Shown here: piece by piece, positions 1 through 6,743 of the stretch
How the letters are laid out: each line of letters begins with the position of its first letter
Position numbering within the stretch: the first letter of the stretch is position 1
Source of the DNA: Phycisphaerae bacterium
Lineage (GTDB): Bacteria; Planctomycetota; Phycisphaerae; UBA1845; PWPN01
Reading direction: 5' to 3'
Length of the DNA: 9,588 nt
Assembly (NCBI GenBank): GCA_026647385.1
Contig: JAPKGY010000108.1
Location: 1 to 9,588 of the forward strand
The notes under the pieces: generated by a model
Told to the model about the DNA's origin: nothing
Seen by the model: the letters and a program-made list of their open reading frames with translations, nothing else
The model's database searches: none
Position numbers and translations under genes: made by a program

Positions 1-72
1 TTCAATGGCGGTTGTCTCGTCGATCCTGTTGGGCCGCTCCGTCGCAAAGAATCCCTTCACCTCAGCGAACAC
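1..72 (-). CDS. Possible N-terminus of a gene leaving the left edge
   Basis: Reading from a GTG at 72-70 towards base 1 gives 24 codons without a stop. They begin MFAEVKGFFATERPN and continue with RIDETTAIE, a balanced composition unlike the Arg/Ser-rich noise of the other frames here. Two in-frame stops (TAG, TGA) lie directly upstream at 84-79, so the frame can only start at 72 or at a second GTG at 60. A GAGGGG purine run precedes the first GTG but is spaced rather closely. I do not recognise the family. The call rests on composition alone and may be wrong. Confidence 0.3.
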   Translation of the reverse strand, partial: MFAEVKGFFATERPNRIDETTAIE

Positions 73-240
73 ATCCCCTCACTAGCAAAACACGGCGCCT
101 GGACCTGCCGGCCTTGTTCGAACAGCCCAAGCGGGATGCGAGGGAGGCAGAGGGGAAACGCCGAAATCGTGTAAGCGTCCGGTTGAAGATGATCGACGCT
201 ATTGCCCCAGTCGGCCGCTTGCGGCGGAGTTTAGAGAGGA

Positions 241-333
241 AAAGGGGACATCACTCGTTTCCCCTCAGTTCGCTGGCCCGGGCATCCCATCCCCTTTAGC
301 GCCCGTTCGTCAATAATGAGTGATGTCCCCTTT
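241..333. repeat. REP/MITE-like inverted repeat element
   Basis: A perfect 16-bp inverted repeat has arms AAAGGGGACATCACTC at 241-256 and its reverse complement at 318-333, separated by 61 bases. A third, shorter AAAGGGGAT motif lies between them on the minus strand (about 289-297). A 7-bp inverted repeat (GCGCCCG 299-305, CGGGCGC 341-347) brackets the right arm. AAAGGGGAC ends resemble REP-type elements mobilised by REP-associated tyrosine transposases (RAYTs), which is an inference from memory. No transposase lies in the window. The element starts 22 bases past the stop of the FG-GAP gene on the minus strand, so its hairpin could also affect the 3' end of that transcript. Confidence 0.6.
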
Positions 334-355
334 GTTCTCTCGGGCGCATTACGCT

Positions 356-1573
356 TCAGTCCGCGCAATGGGGGTCGGCCATCGAGTTCACGTCGACGAT
401 GCATCGCTGGAACAGGCCGAAATCCGTGTGATCGACGTCGCCGTCGCGGTCGAGGTCGGCCGGGAGGATGCCGAGGTAGTCCGGGAAGAGCAGGCAGGTG
501 GGCGAGAGCGGAGCGTAGGGGATGGCCGGCCCGGTGTAACAGGAATCGAAGAGCAGGAAGTCATCCCCGTCGACGAGGGCATTCGCGTCGAAGTCGGCGG
601 GTATGGGGATGCAGCCGGTCCGGGGATCGACGATCGCGTCCGGGGGCGTTCCGACGCACTCATCGCACGCATCGCCCACGCCGTCGTTGTCGGAGTCGGC
701 GTTCTGCCCGTACGGGTTGGCGGTCAGCGGGCAGTTGTCGCAGGCGTTGCCGAACCCATCGCCGTCGGCATCCGTCTGATTGTCGGGATCGGCGGGCCCG
801 TTGGGAATCAGCGGGCAGTTGTCGTGGCAGTCGGTGACCGTATCGGCGTCGCTGTCGACGGCTGGATCTCCGCACAAGCCGTCGTTGCGGTAGATCCGAG
901 TCTCCAGGCCGCTGTTGGACTGCCCGGCCAACACGAGATCGAGATCACCGTCGTCGTCGTAATCCCCCCATGCGACGGAGCAGGCGTTGACACCGACCAG
1001 GCTCGCGGTGATCGGACTGAAGGTGTCGGCGCCGTCGTAATGGTAGACGCGGGTCGTGCGGGCGCCGCCGGCCGACCCGGCGATCACCAGGTCGCGCTGC
1101 CGGTCGTTCTCCAGATCGCCCCAGGCGAGGGCACAGGTATCGACGGCGACGATGCCCGCGGGGACGGGCGTAAACAGCCAGCCGCCGGAGCCGTTGGTGC
1201 CGTCGTTCCGATAGACCTGCGTCGAGGGGTTGCCGCCGGCGTCCTGGCCCGCGACGATCAGATCCGGGTCTGCGTCGTTGTCGTAATCGCCCCAGTCGAG
1301 CGAGCAGTACTTGACGCCGGTCAATCCGGCTGCGATGTCCGAAAAGACGCCGCCCTGGTTGCGGTAAACCCGGGCGAGGACCTGCGTACTGGCGCCGTAG
1401 ACGCCGGCGACGGCCAAATCGAGATCGTGATCTCCGTCGTAATCCGCCCAGTCCAGCGAGCAGTATTCGACGCCGATGAGCGAGGCGCCGATGTCGGCGA
1501 ACACGCCGCCGGTGTTCCGGTAGATCCGGGTGGCGGGCGGTTTAGTTTCGTCATACAACCCGGCGATGGCCAG
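356..1573 (-). CDS. FG-GAP/TSP3/dockerin-like secreted protein, C-terminal fragment (frameshifted)
   Basis: This is the downstream part of a gene that starts at 2093 and is broken by a 40-bp tandem duplication. Its frame stays open up to 1834, but only the part from 1573 down matches the protein. It has four FG-GAP/VCBS repeats (WADYDGDHDLDLAVAG, WGDYDNDADPDLIVAG, WGDLENDRQRDLVIAG, WGDYDDDGDLDLVLAG), each with a Cys shortly before the Trp. Thrombospondin type 3 calcium-binding repeats follow (DNCPL, DADGDGFGNACDNCP, DSDNDGVGDACDEC). The last 81 residues (601-359) are two dockerin-like EF-hand modules with DFLLFDSC and DFGLFQRC. FG-GAP repeats form beta-propeller blades with Ca2+ loops. The third repeat here has lost most loop aspartates. 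A role in surface binding or attachment is likely, but the ligand is unknown. Confidence 0.85.
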   Translation of the reverse strand: MAIAGLYDETKPPATRIYRNTGGVFADIGASLIGVEYCSLDWADYDGDHDLDLAVAGVYGASTQVLARVYRNQGGVFSDIAAGLTGVKYCSLDWGDYDNDADPDLIVAGQDAGGNPSTQVYRNDGTNGSGGWLFTPVPAGIVAVDTCALAWGDLENDRQRDLVIAGSAGGARTTRVYHYDGADTFSPITASLVGVNACSVAWGDYDDDGDLDLVLAGQSNSGLETRIYRNDGLCGDPAVDSDADTVTDCHDNCPLIPNGPADPDNQTDADGDGFGNACDNCPLTANPYGQNADSDNDGVGDACDECVGTPPDAIVDPRTGCIPIPADFDANALVDGDDFLLFDSCYTGPAIPYAPLSPTCLLFPDYLGILPADLDRDGDVDHTDFGLFQRCIVDVNSMADPHCAD

Positions 1574-1614
1574 GGGGCGGTTTAGTTTCGTCATACAACC
1601 CGGCGATGGCCAGG
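1535..1614. repeat. Exact 40-bp tandem duplication causing a frameshift
   Basis: Bases 1535-1574 and 1575-1614 are identical, each starting GGGCGGTTTAGTTTCGTCAT. The flanks differ at once on both sides (1534 c against 1574 g; 1575 g against 1615 t). Forty is not a multiple of three, so the duplication shifts the minus-strand gene out of frame. The upstream half then ends at TGA 1553-1551. Deleting one copy joins the two halves into one 565-residue protein across the blade motif LAIAGLYDETKPP. It may be a recent slippage or duplication mutation, or an assembly overlap artefact. Confidence 0.97.
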
Positions 1615-2093
1615 TCGAGATCGTTGTCGTTGTCAAAATCGCCCCAGGCCACGGCGCCGCTCCGAACGTTGAGGATGCCGGAGTTGACGGGCGTGAAGAC
1701 CCAGCCGCCCGAGCCGTTCCCGCCGTCGTTTCGGTAGAGCCTGGTGGTCGGAACGCCGTTGTACGGGTCGAGATCACCGGTGATGATGAGATCCGGATCG
1801 CCGTCGGCATCATAATCGCCCCACGCCAGGGCACTGGTTGTCACTCCGGTCAGCGGAGCCCCCAGGTTCACGAAAGAGCCGTTGTCGTTTCTCCAGATCT
1901 GGGCGGTCGGGACAAAGCTGCTGGCATTGCCCGAGACAGCCAGGTCCAGATCGTTGTCGTTATCGAAGTCGGCCCAGGCGACGGAAGACTGCCTGACTCC
2001 GGTAACCGTCGTATTGACGTCGATGAACGGCTGCGCGTGCGACGGCGCGCCGATGAGCAGGCTCAGCAGGATGCCATACCTCCCCTCGCGCAT
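1551..2093 (-). CDS. FG-GAP/VCBS repeat secreted protein, N-terminal fragment (truncated by frameshift)
   Basis: This is the upstream 180 residues of the broken gene that continues at 1573-356. The N-terminus MREGRYGILLSLLIGAPSHA looks like a signal peptide with cleavage after A20. Three FG-GAP/VCBS repeats follow, at residues about 40-55 (WADFDNDNDLDLAVSG), 91-106 (WGDYDADGDPDLIITG) and 150-165 (WGDFDNDNDLDLAIAG), each with an Asp-rich calcium loop. From residue 174 the reading is foreign (PGHRRVV then stop) because of the 40-bp duplication. The ATG at 2093 is the only Met start in frame, although its ribosome site is weak and a better GAGGGGAGG lies just inside the gene. The strong hairpin of the next gene upstream ends 95 bases before it, so it is probably transcribed separately. 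Confidence 0.85.
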   Translation of the reverse strand: MREGRYGILLSLLIGAPSHAQPFIDVNTTVTGVRQSSVAWADFDNDNDLDLAVSGNASSFVPTAQIWRNDNGSFVNLGAPLTGVTTSALAWGDYDADGDPDLIITGDLDPYNGVPTTRLYRNDGGNGSGGWVFTPVNSGILNVRSGAVAWGDFDNDNDLDLAIAGLYDETKPPPGHRRVV

Positions 2094-2187
2094 GACCGGT
2101 GATTCCCAGAACAGCGGTATCGTTTCCGCGGCCGCCGCCGGGCGGCTCTCCGCGTGCGTCCCCGGATTTCGATTGGGCCCGAGCCAC

Positions 2188-2222
2188 CCTCATGGGGCGC
2201 CCGTCGCGGGCGCCCCATGAGG
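2188..2222 (-). terminator. Strong GC-rich hairpin after the HAF-type gene
   Basis: A perfect 16-bp stem (CCTCATGGGGCGCCCG at 2188-2203, its complement at 2207-2222) closes a three-base loop. It begins 19 bases past the stop codon at 2244-2242 on the minus strand, which suits a transcript end. There is no T-run after it, so it may terminate by another route or protect the 3' end. Being palindromic, it could act on both strands. Confidence 0.7.
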
Positions 2223-2241
2223 AGCCTTCCGGTCAATCACC

Positions 2242-3828
2242 TCATTCGCCGGGACCCGGCTGATGGACGGTGATGCATCCGGTGGCTTCGACCGTCCGGC
2301 AGTTGGGAAGATCCGCCTTCACGGTTACTTCCACGACGGTATCCTCAGCCAGCGCATCGAGCCCCAGCGCGTCGATCAGGTCGTGCTGAGCGAAGTGCAG
2401 GATCAGATCGGGATAGCCGTCCGGTCCTGCCCCGCAGTCGCAGACCGTCGCACCCGGCTGAGTGACGTCCTGCACCGAGGGGGTCTTCACGGGGAAGGCC
2501 ACGCCGTTGATGCTGATCGAGTCGACGTCAATGGTGGTCACATCGAGATCCGCCGAGCCGAGGATCGCCATCGGGATCCGGCCTTTGCTGTTCTTGTTCA
2601 CCGTGAAGTTGGTGGAGCAGTCGTTCGGCCGGATGTCCAGAGCGGTCTTGACGATCGGCGAGGGCAGCGTCATGACGAACCCGATGACGGCGACGTTGGT
2701 GTCGACGCCCCAGCCGGTGACCACCGGCGCCCCGTCGGCGTTGACGCCCACGCTGTAAGCCCGACGCAGGTTCAGGGTGAAATCACCGAGAATGCCGTTG
2801 TCGGCGGCGAACTGCGTGAGGTCGATCTCGGTCCCGGTGCAGGTATCCCAGAGGACGGCCAACTCCATCCCCCGGGTAAAGTCCAGACCCACGGCATAGC
2901 GTCCGTCCGCACTCACGTCGTAAACGATGCCGTTCAGGCTCCGGCCCTGGTCGGAGTTGTCGAAGGTGGGCAGTTCCACGATGGTGTCGTTGGCAACATC
3001 GTAGAGGTAAGGCCACTGGCCGAAACGGTCGTCGACGCCGGACATGCCGCCGATGAACATCCCGTCATCACTGACCGCCCAGGCCTCGCCGTCCTGGGTA
3101 CCGGCGCGCAGACCCTTGAAGATCGTCTGGGTCGGCGTGGTGGCGCCGATGTAGTCGTAGTAGGTATTGCGATAGCCCGCCGCCCCGTTCGCGGACGAAC
3201 CGTCCCGGCGTCCGGCGACCGCCCGGCCCGTATTGGAAATGCCTCGGACGTGCGTCTCAACGGGGTTGTTCTTGTCGCCGTAGCTCCCGGTCAACAGGCC
3301 CGTGGGGTCGCCGTATCCTCGGGCCAGCCAGATCCTCCGCATCGCGGTCGCGGACGTACCGTGATCGAAGGTTACGTACCAGTGGACCGTTCCGGTCCCG
3401 CCGAGGGCGTTGGCGGTCGGATTCACGGGATTATGCCCGCCCGGCCAGCCGCTGGTCTCCCGGGCAGACCACAACATGGTCGGCGTGCCGGCTCCGGGAT
3501 CCGCGGCGCCAAAACTCGTGTGGAACCCGGCGGACTCACCGGCGATGACGATTTCAGTTCCGGCCTGGACGACGCGATAGCCGATGCCGCTGGCCTCGGT
3601 CGACTGCCGCCCGCCGTGGATGACATTTACGGTTCCGGCATCCGGCGACCAGAAAAACCCGCGCGTGCCGGAGATGCCGGCTACGTATTTGCCATCCGGC
3701 GTGATCGCACGGCCCTGGCTCGACGTCGCGCCATCCAGCGGCTCGATTCGAACCAGACTCGCAGCCATCGCGCCGGACGAAACCATCGCCACGACTGCCG
3801 CCGCCACAAACATTCGCTTGATCTGCAT
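2242..3828 (-). CDS. Secreted HAF-repeat, beta-propeller-like protein
   Basis: This encodes 528 residues. The start at ATG 3828-3826 is chosen because GGAAGGAG lies eight bases upstream and because MQIKRMFVAAAVVAMVSSGAMA is a textbook signal peptide (cleavage near residue 22). An ATG 42 bases further upstream would spoil the signal. The body has about six repeats of the form 'xGRAxxxDGxYVAGxSG', for example GRAITPDGKYVAGISG, AWAVSDDGMFIGGMSG and VYDVSADGRYAVGLD. They resemble the extracellular HAF repeat and would give propeller blades. Residues about 394-528 form a separate C-terminal domain (TALDIRPNDC...KGRIPMAILGS), which I associate with exported planctomycete proteins, where it often reads IDLKPGS...LPVAILGT. 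No catalytic residues or PEP-CTERM tail are seen. It is followed by a strong hairpin. The function is unknown. Confidence 0.9.
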   Translation of the reverse strand: MQIKRMFVAAAVVAMVSSGAMAASLVRIEPLDGATSSQGRAITPDGKYVAGISGTRGFFWSPDAGTVNVIHGGRQSTEASGIGYRVVQAGTEIVIAGESAGFHTSFGAADPGAGTPTMLWSARETSGWPGGHNPVNPTANALGGTGTVHWYVTFDHGTSATAMRRIWLARGYGDPTGLLTGSYGDKNNPVETHVRGISNTGRAVAGRRDGSSANGAAGYRNTYYDYIGATTPTQTIFKGLRAGTQDGEAWAVSDDGMFIGGMSGVDDRFGQWPYLYDVANDTIVELPTFDNSDQGRSLNGIVYDVSADGRYAVGLDFTRGMELAVLWDTCTGTEIDLTQFAADNGILGDFTLNLRRAYSVGVNADGAPVVTGWGVDTNVAVIGFVMTLPSPIVKTALDIRPNDCSTNFTVNKNSKGRIPMAILGSADLDVTTIDVDSISINGVAFPVKTPSVQDVTQPGATVCDCGAGPDGYPDLILHFAQHDLIDALGLDALAEDTVVEVTVKADLPNCRTVEATGCITVHQPGPGE

Positions 3829-3895
3829 AACCCACACTCCTTCCGGGGCTTCATTTGTGCTGCCCCACACTGCCTACCCAGACTTTCAGCTTCGA

Positions 3896-3917
3896 CTCCT
3901 GATAAACCGACCAGGAG
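3896..3917. repeat. Small inverted repeat overlapping the candidate promoter
   Basis: CTCCTG (3896-3901) and CAGGAG (3912-3917) form a 6-bp inverted repeat with a 10-base gap. It covers the -10 and part of the spacer of the promoter proposed for the HAF-type gene. It could be an operator or a hairpin at the start of the mRNA, and it is short enough to occur by chance. Confidence 0.3.
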
Positions 3918-3926
3918 CGGCCGCAA
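3899..3926 (-). promoter_or_regulatory. Candidate sigma70-like promoter for the HAF-type gene
   Basis: On the minus strand TTGCGG (3926-3921) and TATCAG (3904-3899) are separated by 16 bases, giving a leader of about 65 bases before the ATG at 3828. The match is moderate (3/6 and 4/6). A better -10 hexamer, TACAAT (4145-4140), lies further upstream but has no good -35 and would imply a leader of about 300 bases. Confidence 0.3.
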
Positions 3927-4223
3927 ATGTGGTGCTGCTGCGTCCCCGAAAGGTCCCACCCCGCGAAGCGTCCCCTGCCCCTCCCCCATCGTGACGTGTC
4001 GGACGCCGGTCGGCTGTGATGCCTGTAACAGCTCATCGCTCAGACCGAGTCCCTTGGCGGCGGGCGGCCCGACTCGATGTGGTGCGGTATCAACTTCCAC
4101 GAACTGCGGGTCTCGCCCATCCCTTAGTTAGCCCAAAGGATTGTAGTAGCCGTTTGTAACTGACTTACCAGCAACGGGTTAGGCCAGGCCACGGGCCCGA
4201 ACCCGTAATTCACCTGATCCCGA

Positions 4224-4369
4224 ACTATCCCCCTCTTGGGCCATCGCGTTGCGGCGTCCCGGGGATTCCCGGGGACCCTCGATGCGGGCAGCCTGCGCGG
4301 CGGGCCAGGTCCGCACCTGAGAGCGGGGATCGAGGCATCGCATAGCCATAACCACTATTACCCTCTTGG
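4224..4369. repeat. Spaced direct repeat ACTAT..CCCTCTTGG
   Basis: ACTATCCCCCTCTTGG (4224-4239) recurs as ACTATTACCCTCTTGG (4354-4369), matching at 14 of 16 bases with a 130-bp offset. Between the copies lies CCCGGGGATTCCCGGGGA (4258-4275), an 8-bp direct repeat that is also largely palindromic. The segment could hold paired protein-binding sites or the remains of a duplicated element. No third copy was found in the window. Confidence 0.5.
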
Positions 4370-4939
4370 AGGCCCTACCGGGATAAGGATTGCCTGCCGG
4401 ACCTGCGCCGGCGGTGCGATCCCAGGACCGCCGCGAGCGAGGCGGCGTCCGCAAACCCGCTCAAAACCCAATGAACTCGGCGGTTTTCGTGGCCACCCGG
4501 GTCCGTCGCGGGTCATCGGCCGCGGCTGTGCGCGCGCGTGCTGAATGGTCGGCGGACCGGCGAGACGGGCAGCTCCGGTTCCATCGCAAAGCTCGTCTTC
4601 CGACGGAAAAGCCGCCTCCGCGGCGCGTGTGGTCACGCCGCGCGATCGAGAAGCAACCCGGCCTCCACTCCGGCGGCCGTTCGGGTTCCACTGGGCGGCG
4701 GGCACGACTGTGACCGGGTCATGTCGCCCGGTGGGCTGTCGGCCCAGGTCTGCTCGCAGGCCGATCGGAGGCGGCAACCGAGGTCATTCCGGGGTCAATA
4801 CGCTGTCTGGCGGCGGGGGTAAATCCCGTAAATTCCGTTCCCGGCTCCGGCGATGTCCAGCGGACGGCCAATTGCCCCCATCCACCTGTCCTGGCTCTGA
4901 TTACCGGCACATGGCGCGGTTTCGGACACCGGTTTTCGG

Positions 4940-4968
4940 TTGACTCGGGACGGGACGGGCATTAGGAT
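4940..4968 (+). promoter_or_regulatory. Likely sigma70-type promoter of the 540-residue secreted protein
   Basis: TTGACT (4940-4945) and TAGGAT (4963-4968) are separated by exactly 17 bases. The -35 matches the consensus at 5/6 and the -10 at 4/6. Transcription would begin near 4975, giving a 5' leader of about 77 bases before the ATG at 5052. The -10 box lies inside the first copy of a direct repeat whose second copy falls in the leader. Confidence 0.55.
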
Positions 4969-5000
4969 TGAAGGAACGGGAGTGGGCATAAGGCCCGAAA
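4950..5000 (+). repeat. Imperfect direct repeat spanning promoter and leader
   Basis: Copy 1 (4950-4972) and copy 2 (4976-4999) share the pattern ACGGGA-(1 or 2 bases)-GGGCAT-(T/A)-AGG-NNN-GAA. The offset is 26-27 bases. Copy 1 contains the -10 box; copy 2 sits just after the expected transcription start. This arrangement would suit two binding sites for one regulator, but no regulator gene is present in the window. Confidence 0.45.
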
Positions 5001-5051
5001 GCGGAGTGTCGCGCCAAATCCCTGAATCTAACCTTTCTGGAGGGTGGGTTG

Positions 5052-6674
5052 ATGACTGGCTGGAAAATCTCTCTCTCAGTGATGGTGCTCGGCGTTTGCT
5101 CGAGCTGGGCACTCGCCAACTGCCCCGCCGGGTATCCCAATGAGATCTTCTGCGACGATTGGGATACGTATTGCACCGGCGGGGGGTACCCCGGCGACCC
5201 GAAATGCGTCGCCTCGGACAAGGCCGGCGGTAATCCTCTGATGCGTGAGGTCTGGTATTGGACCTCGACGAATGAGGCGACCGCCGGAGCGTGCGGTACG
5301 CTGTTTACCTTGGAAGATGACCAGGCCCTTATCTTTTCACCTCCTCATGGCGTCCGATATCCCAGCAAGATCGAACTCGGCCAGCAAACTGTGCGGGACT
5401 GGGAACTCTCGCCCGATCCCGGGCAGCCGGGCCAGATCCTGGACCTGCACCGGCTGATCGGAGACGTTTTCGGCGCCCAGTACGCGGCGGTGGCCGGCAC
5501 GGATGCCGCGCCGCTGGTCATGGAGTTCTACGCCGCATCGAACCTCGGCAAGCTGTTCTGGTCCAGCGGGTATATGGAGTTGGCGTTCGGGGACGAGACG
5601 TACACGAACCGGGCCAACACGGAGTACGTGATGGGCCCGAACTGCGCGACGTATTGCAGCCCGGCCATCAATCAGGGACCGTTCCCGATCATCTGCGCCC
5701 AGGGCAATCCGGCCATGCCGTTACCGAGTGGCTGCCCGCCGGTCGGCGTCACCCCGCCGCCCGTCCACCAAGCCATCGCGATCGGTGCCCTGGCTGTGAT
5801 GGACCCCGACCCGTGCCACTGCGGCGTCCAGGCACACGGGCCGATTAACTACCATTTGAACCTCTACGACGGCCGGGTGTGGTGGAACCTCCGGAAAGAC
5901 AACCCGCTGGCGAGCACCGGCGCCGTAACGCTGATCGACGGGACGCCGGTTCCGACCCCCCCGTCGGATATCGCGGAGGCTGCGGGCGACTTCGGCGTGT
6001 CGTCGCCCGGGAGCGGCAAATCGGTGAATTTCGTTCGGATCACGGTCAAGACGAACACGATTGACGTGTTCCTGCTTGCCCGGCTCAAATCGGGGATCGA
6101 CAGCCAGTTCTACCATGTGACCAGCGAGATGCTCAACATCCCGCGGGCGTACACCGGCCCGTTCGACCGGCTCCGCGGCGGCGTGGGCCCGGGCTGCGTG
6201 CTGGCCAGCAATACCTCGTGGGATACGTGCAATGGCGGTACGGACCGGTCGTGCATCTCCACGCCGCAGGGCTACTTCGTCGACTTCGACGATTTTGTTC
6301 TGTACGGCGGCACGGGCTACTCGGTCAACGGGGCGTGCTGCCTGCCCGATGCGTCGTGCATCGACGACCAGACTCAGTCGGCTTGCGAGGCTCTGACCGG
6401 CCAGTGGCAGGGTCAGAGCAGCACGTGCAACACGCTCACCTGCTGCCCGTATCCGTTCGCGGATGGCGGGCATGACGGCGACGTGGACCAGGACGACTTC
6501 GGTTTGTTCCAGGCCTGCTGGACCGGTCAGGCGGGCGGCGTTCCGGCCGGCTGCGAGTGCTTCAACCGCAACGGCGACGGCGCGATCGACATCAACGATT
6601 TCATCGAGTTCAGCAAGTGCTACACGGGGGCGAACGTTCCGGCGCTGCCCCCGCCGGCACAGTGCAACCCGTAA
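5052..6674 (+). CDS. Secreted protein with Cys-rich module and dockerin-like tail
   Basis: This encodes 540 residues. The ATG at 5052 is preferred over the TTG just before it, because TGGAGGG ends seven bases upstream. MTGWKISLSVMVLGVCSSWALA is a signal peptide with cleavage after A22. The central part (about 23-425) is not recognised. It is rich in Trp, Tyr and paired Cys and ends in YFVDFDDFVLYGG, which recalls the last strand of LamG/concanavalin-like beta-sandwich domains. Residues 428-465 form a compact Cys module (GACCLPDASC...C...C...CC). Residues 466-540 carry two dockerin-like EF-hand modules with DFGLFQAC and DFIEFSKC. The tail shares both module classes with the FG-GAP protein at 356-2093, in reverse order. 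It is a single-gene transcript with its own promoter and terminator. A surface or polymer-binding role is inferred; no catalytic residues were identified. Confidence 0.92.
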   Translation: MTGWKISLSVMVLGVCSSWALANCPAGYPNEIFCDDWDTYCTGGGYPGDPKCVASDKAGGNPLMREVWYWTSTNEATAGACGTLFTLEDDQALIFSPPHGVRYPSKIELGQQTVRDWELSPDPGQPGQILDLHRLIGDVFGAQYAAVAGTDAAPLVMEFYAASNLGKLFWSSGYMELAFGDETYTNRANTEYVMGPNCATYCSPAINQGPFPIICAQGNPAMPLPSGCPPVGVTPPPVHQAIAIGALAVMDPDPCHCGVQAHGPINYHLNLYDGRVWWNLRKDNPLASTGAVTLIDGTPVPTPPSDIAEAAGDFGVSSPGSGKSVNFVRITVKTNTIDVFLLARLKSGIDSQFYHVTSEMLNIPRAYTGPFDRLRGGVGPGCVLASNTSWDTCNGGTDRSCISTPQGYFVDFDDFVLYGGTGYSVNGACCLPDASCIDDQTQSACEALTGQWQGQSSTCNTLTCCPYPFADGGHDGDVDQDDFGLFQACWTGQAGGVPAGCECFNRNGDGAIDINDFIEFSKCYTGANVPALPPPAQCNP

Positions 6675-6743
6675 TCGCCCGATGGACCGAACCCGGCGGA
6701 ACGGCCGGCCGGCCGAGTTTTCGCCGATCTGAGGAATCGACAG

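Larger units (their letters stand above)
3844..4939. other. Gene-free stretch of about 1.1 kb between divergent secreted-protein genes
   Basis: I see no convincing gene on either strand. The open frames present are Arg/Gly/Pro-rich, start without ribosome sites, match no family I know, and overlap one another. Visible structure includes the promoter and small inverted repeat near 3896-3926, a spaced 16-bp direct repeat (4224-4369), and a doubled CCCGGGGA (4258-4275). The size is large for a plain divergent promoter region. A degraded gene or a structured leader RNA cannot be excluded, but I cannot show either. Confidence 0.6.

Noticed and set aside
12..299. 95-codon plus-strand frame at the left end
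   Set aside because: It is Arg/Ser/Pro-rich with no ribosome site, and it runs into the inverted-repeat element.
320..1585. Long plus-strand open frame rich in Val, Gly and Asp
   Set aside because: It lies antisense to the FG-GAP gene, whose domains are clear. High GC in third positions keeps the opposite frame open.
3681..4100. 139-codon minus-strand frame upstream of the HAF-type gene
   Set aside because: It overlaps the signal-peptide region of the real gene in another frame and becomes Arg/Trp-rich there. No family resemblance.
2263..4131. 622-codon plus-strand open frame
   Set aside because: It is the antisense shadow of the HAF-type gene. It has no ribosome site or signal peptide, and its composition is Arg/Gly/Asp-biased.
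4179..5036. Several short overlapping frames in the divergent gap
   Set aside because: They lack ribosome sites and overlap on both strands, with composition typical of GC-rich non-coding DNA.
3844..5038. Riboswitch or tRNA in the long gap
   Set aside because: I looked for tRNA arms and familiar riboswitch cores (cobalamin, SAM, glycine) and found none that hold together.
5721..6473. 250-codon minus-strand frame
   Set aside because: It is antisense to the 540-residue secreted protein, which has a ribosome site, signal peptide and recognisable tail.
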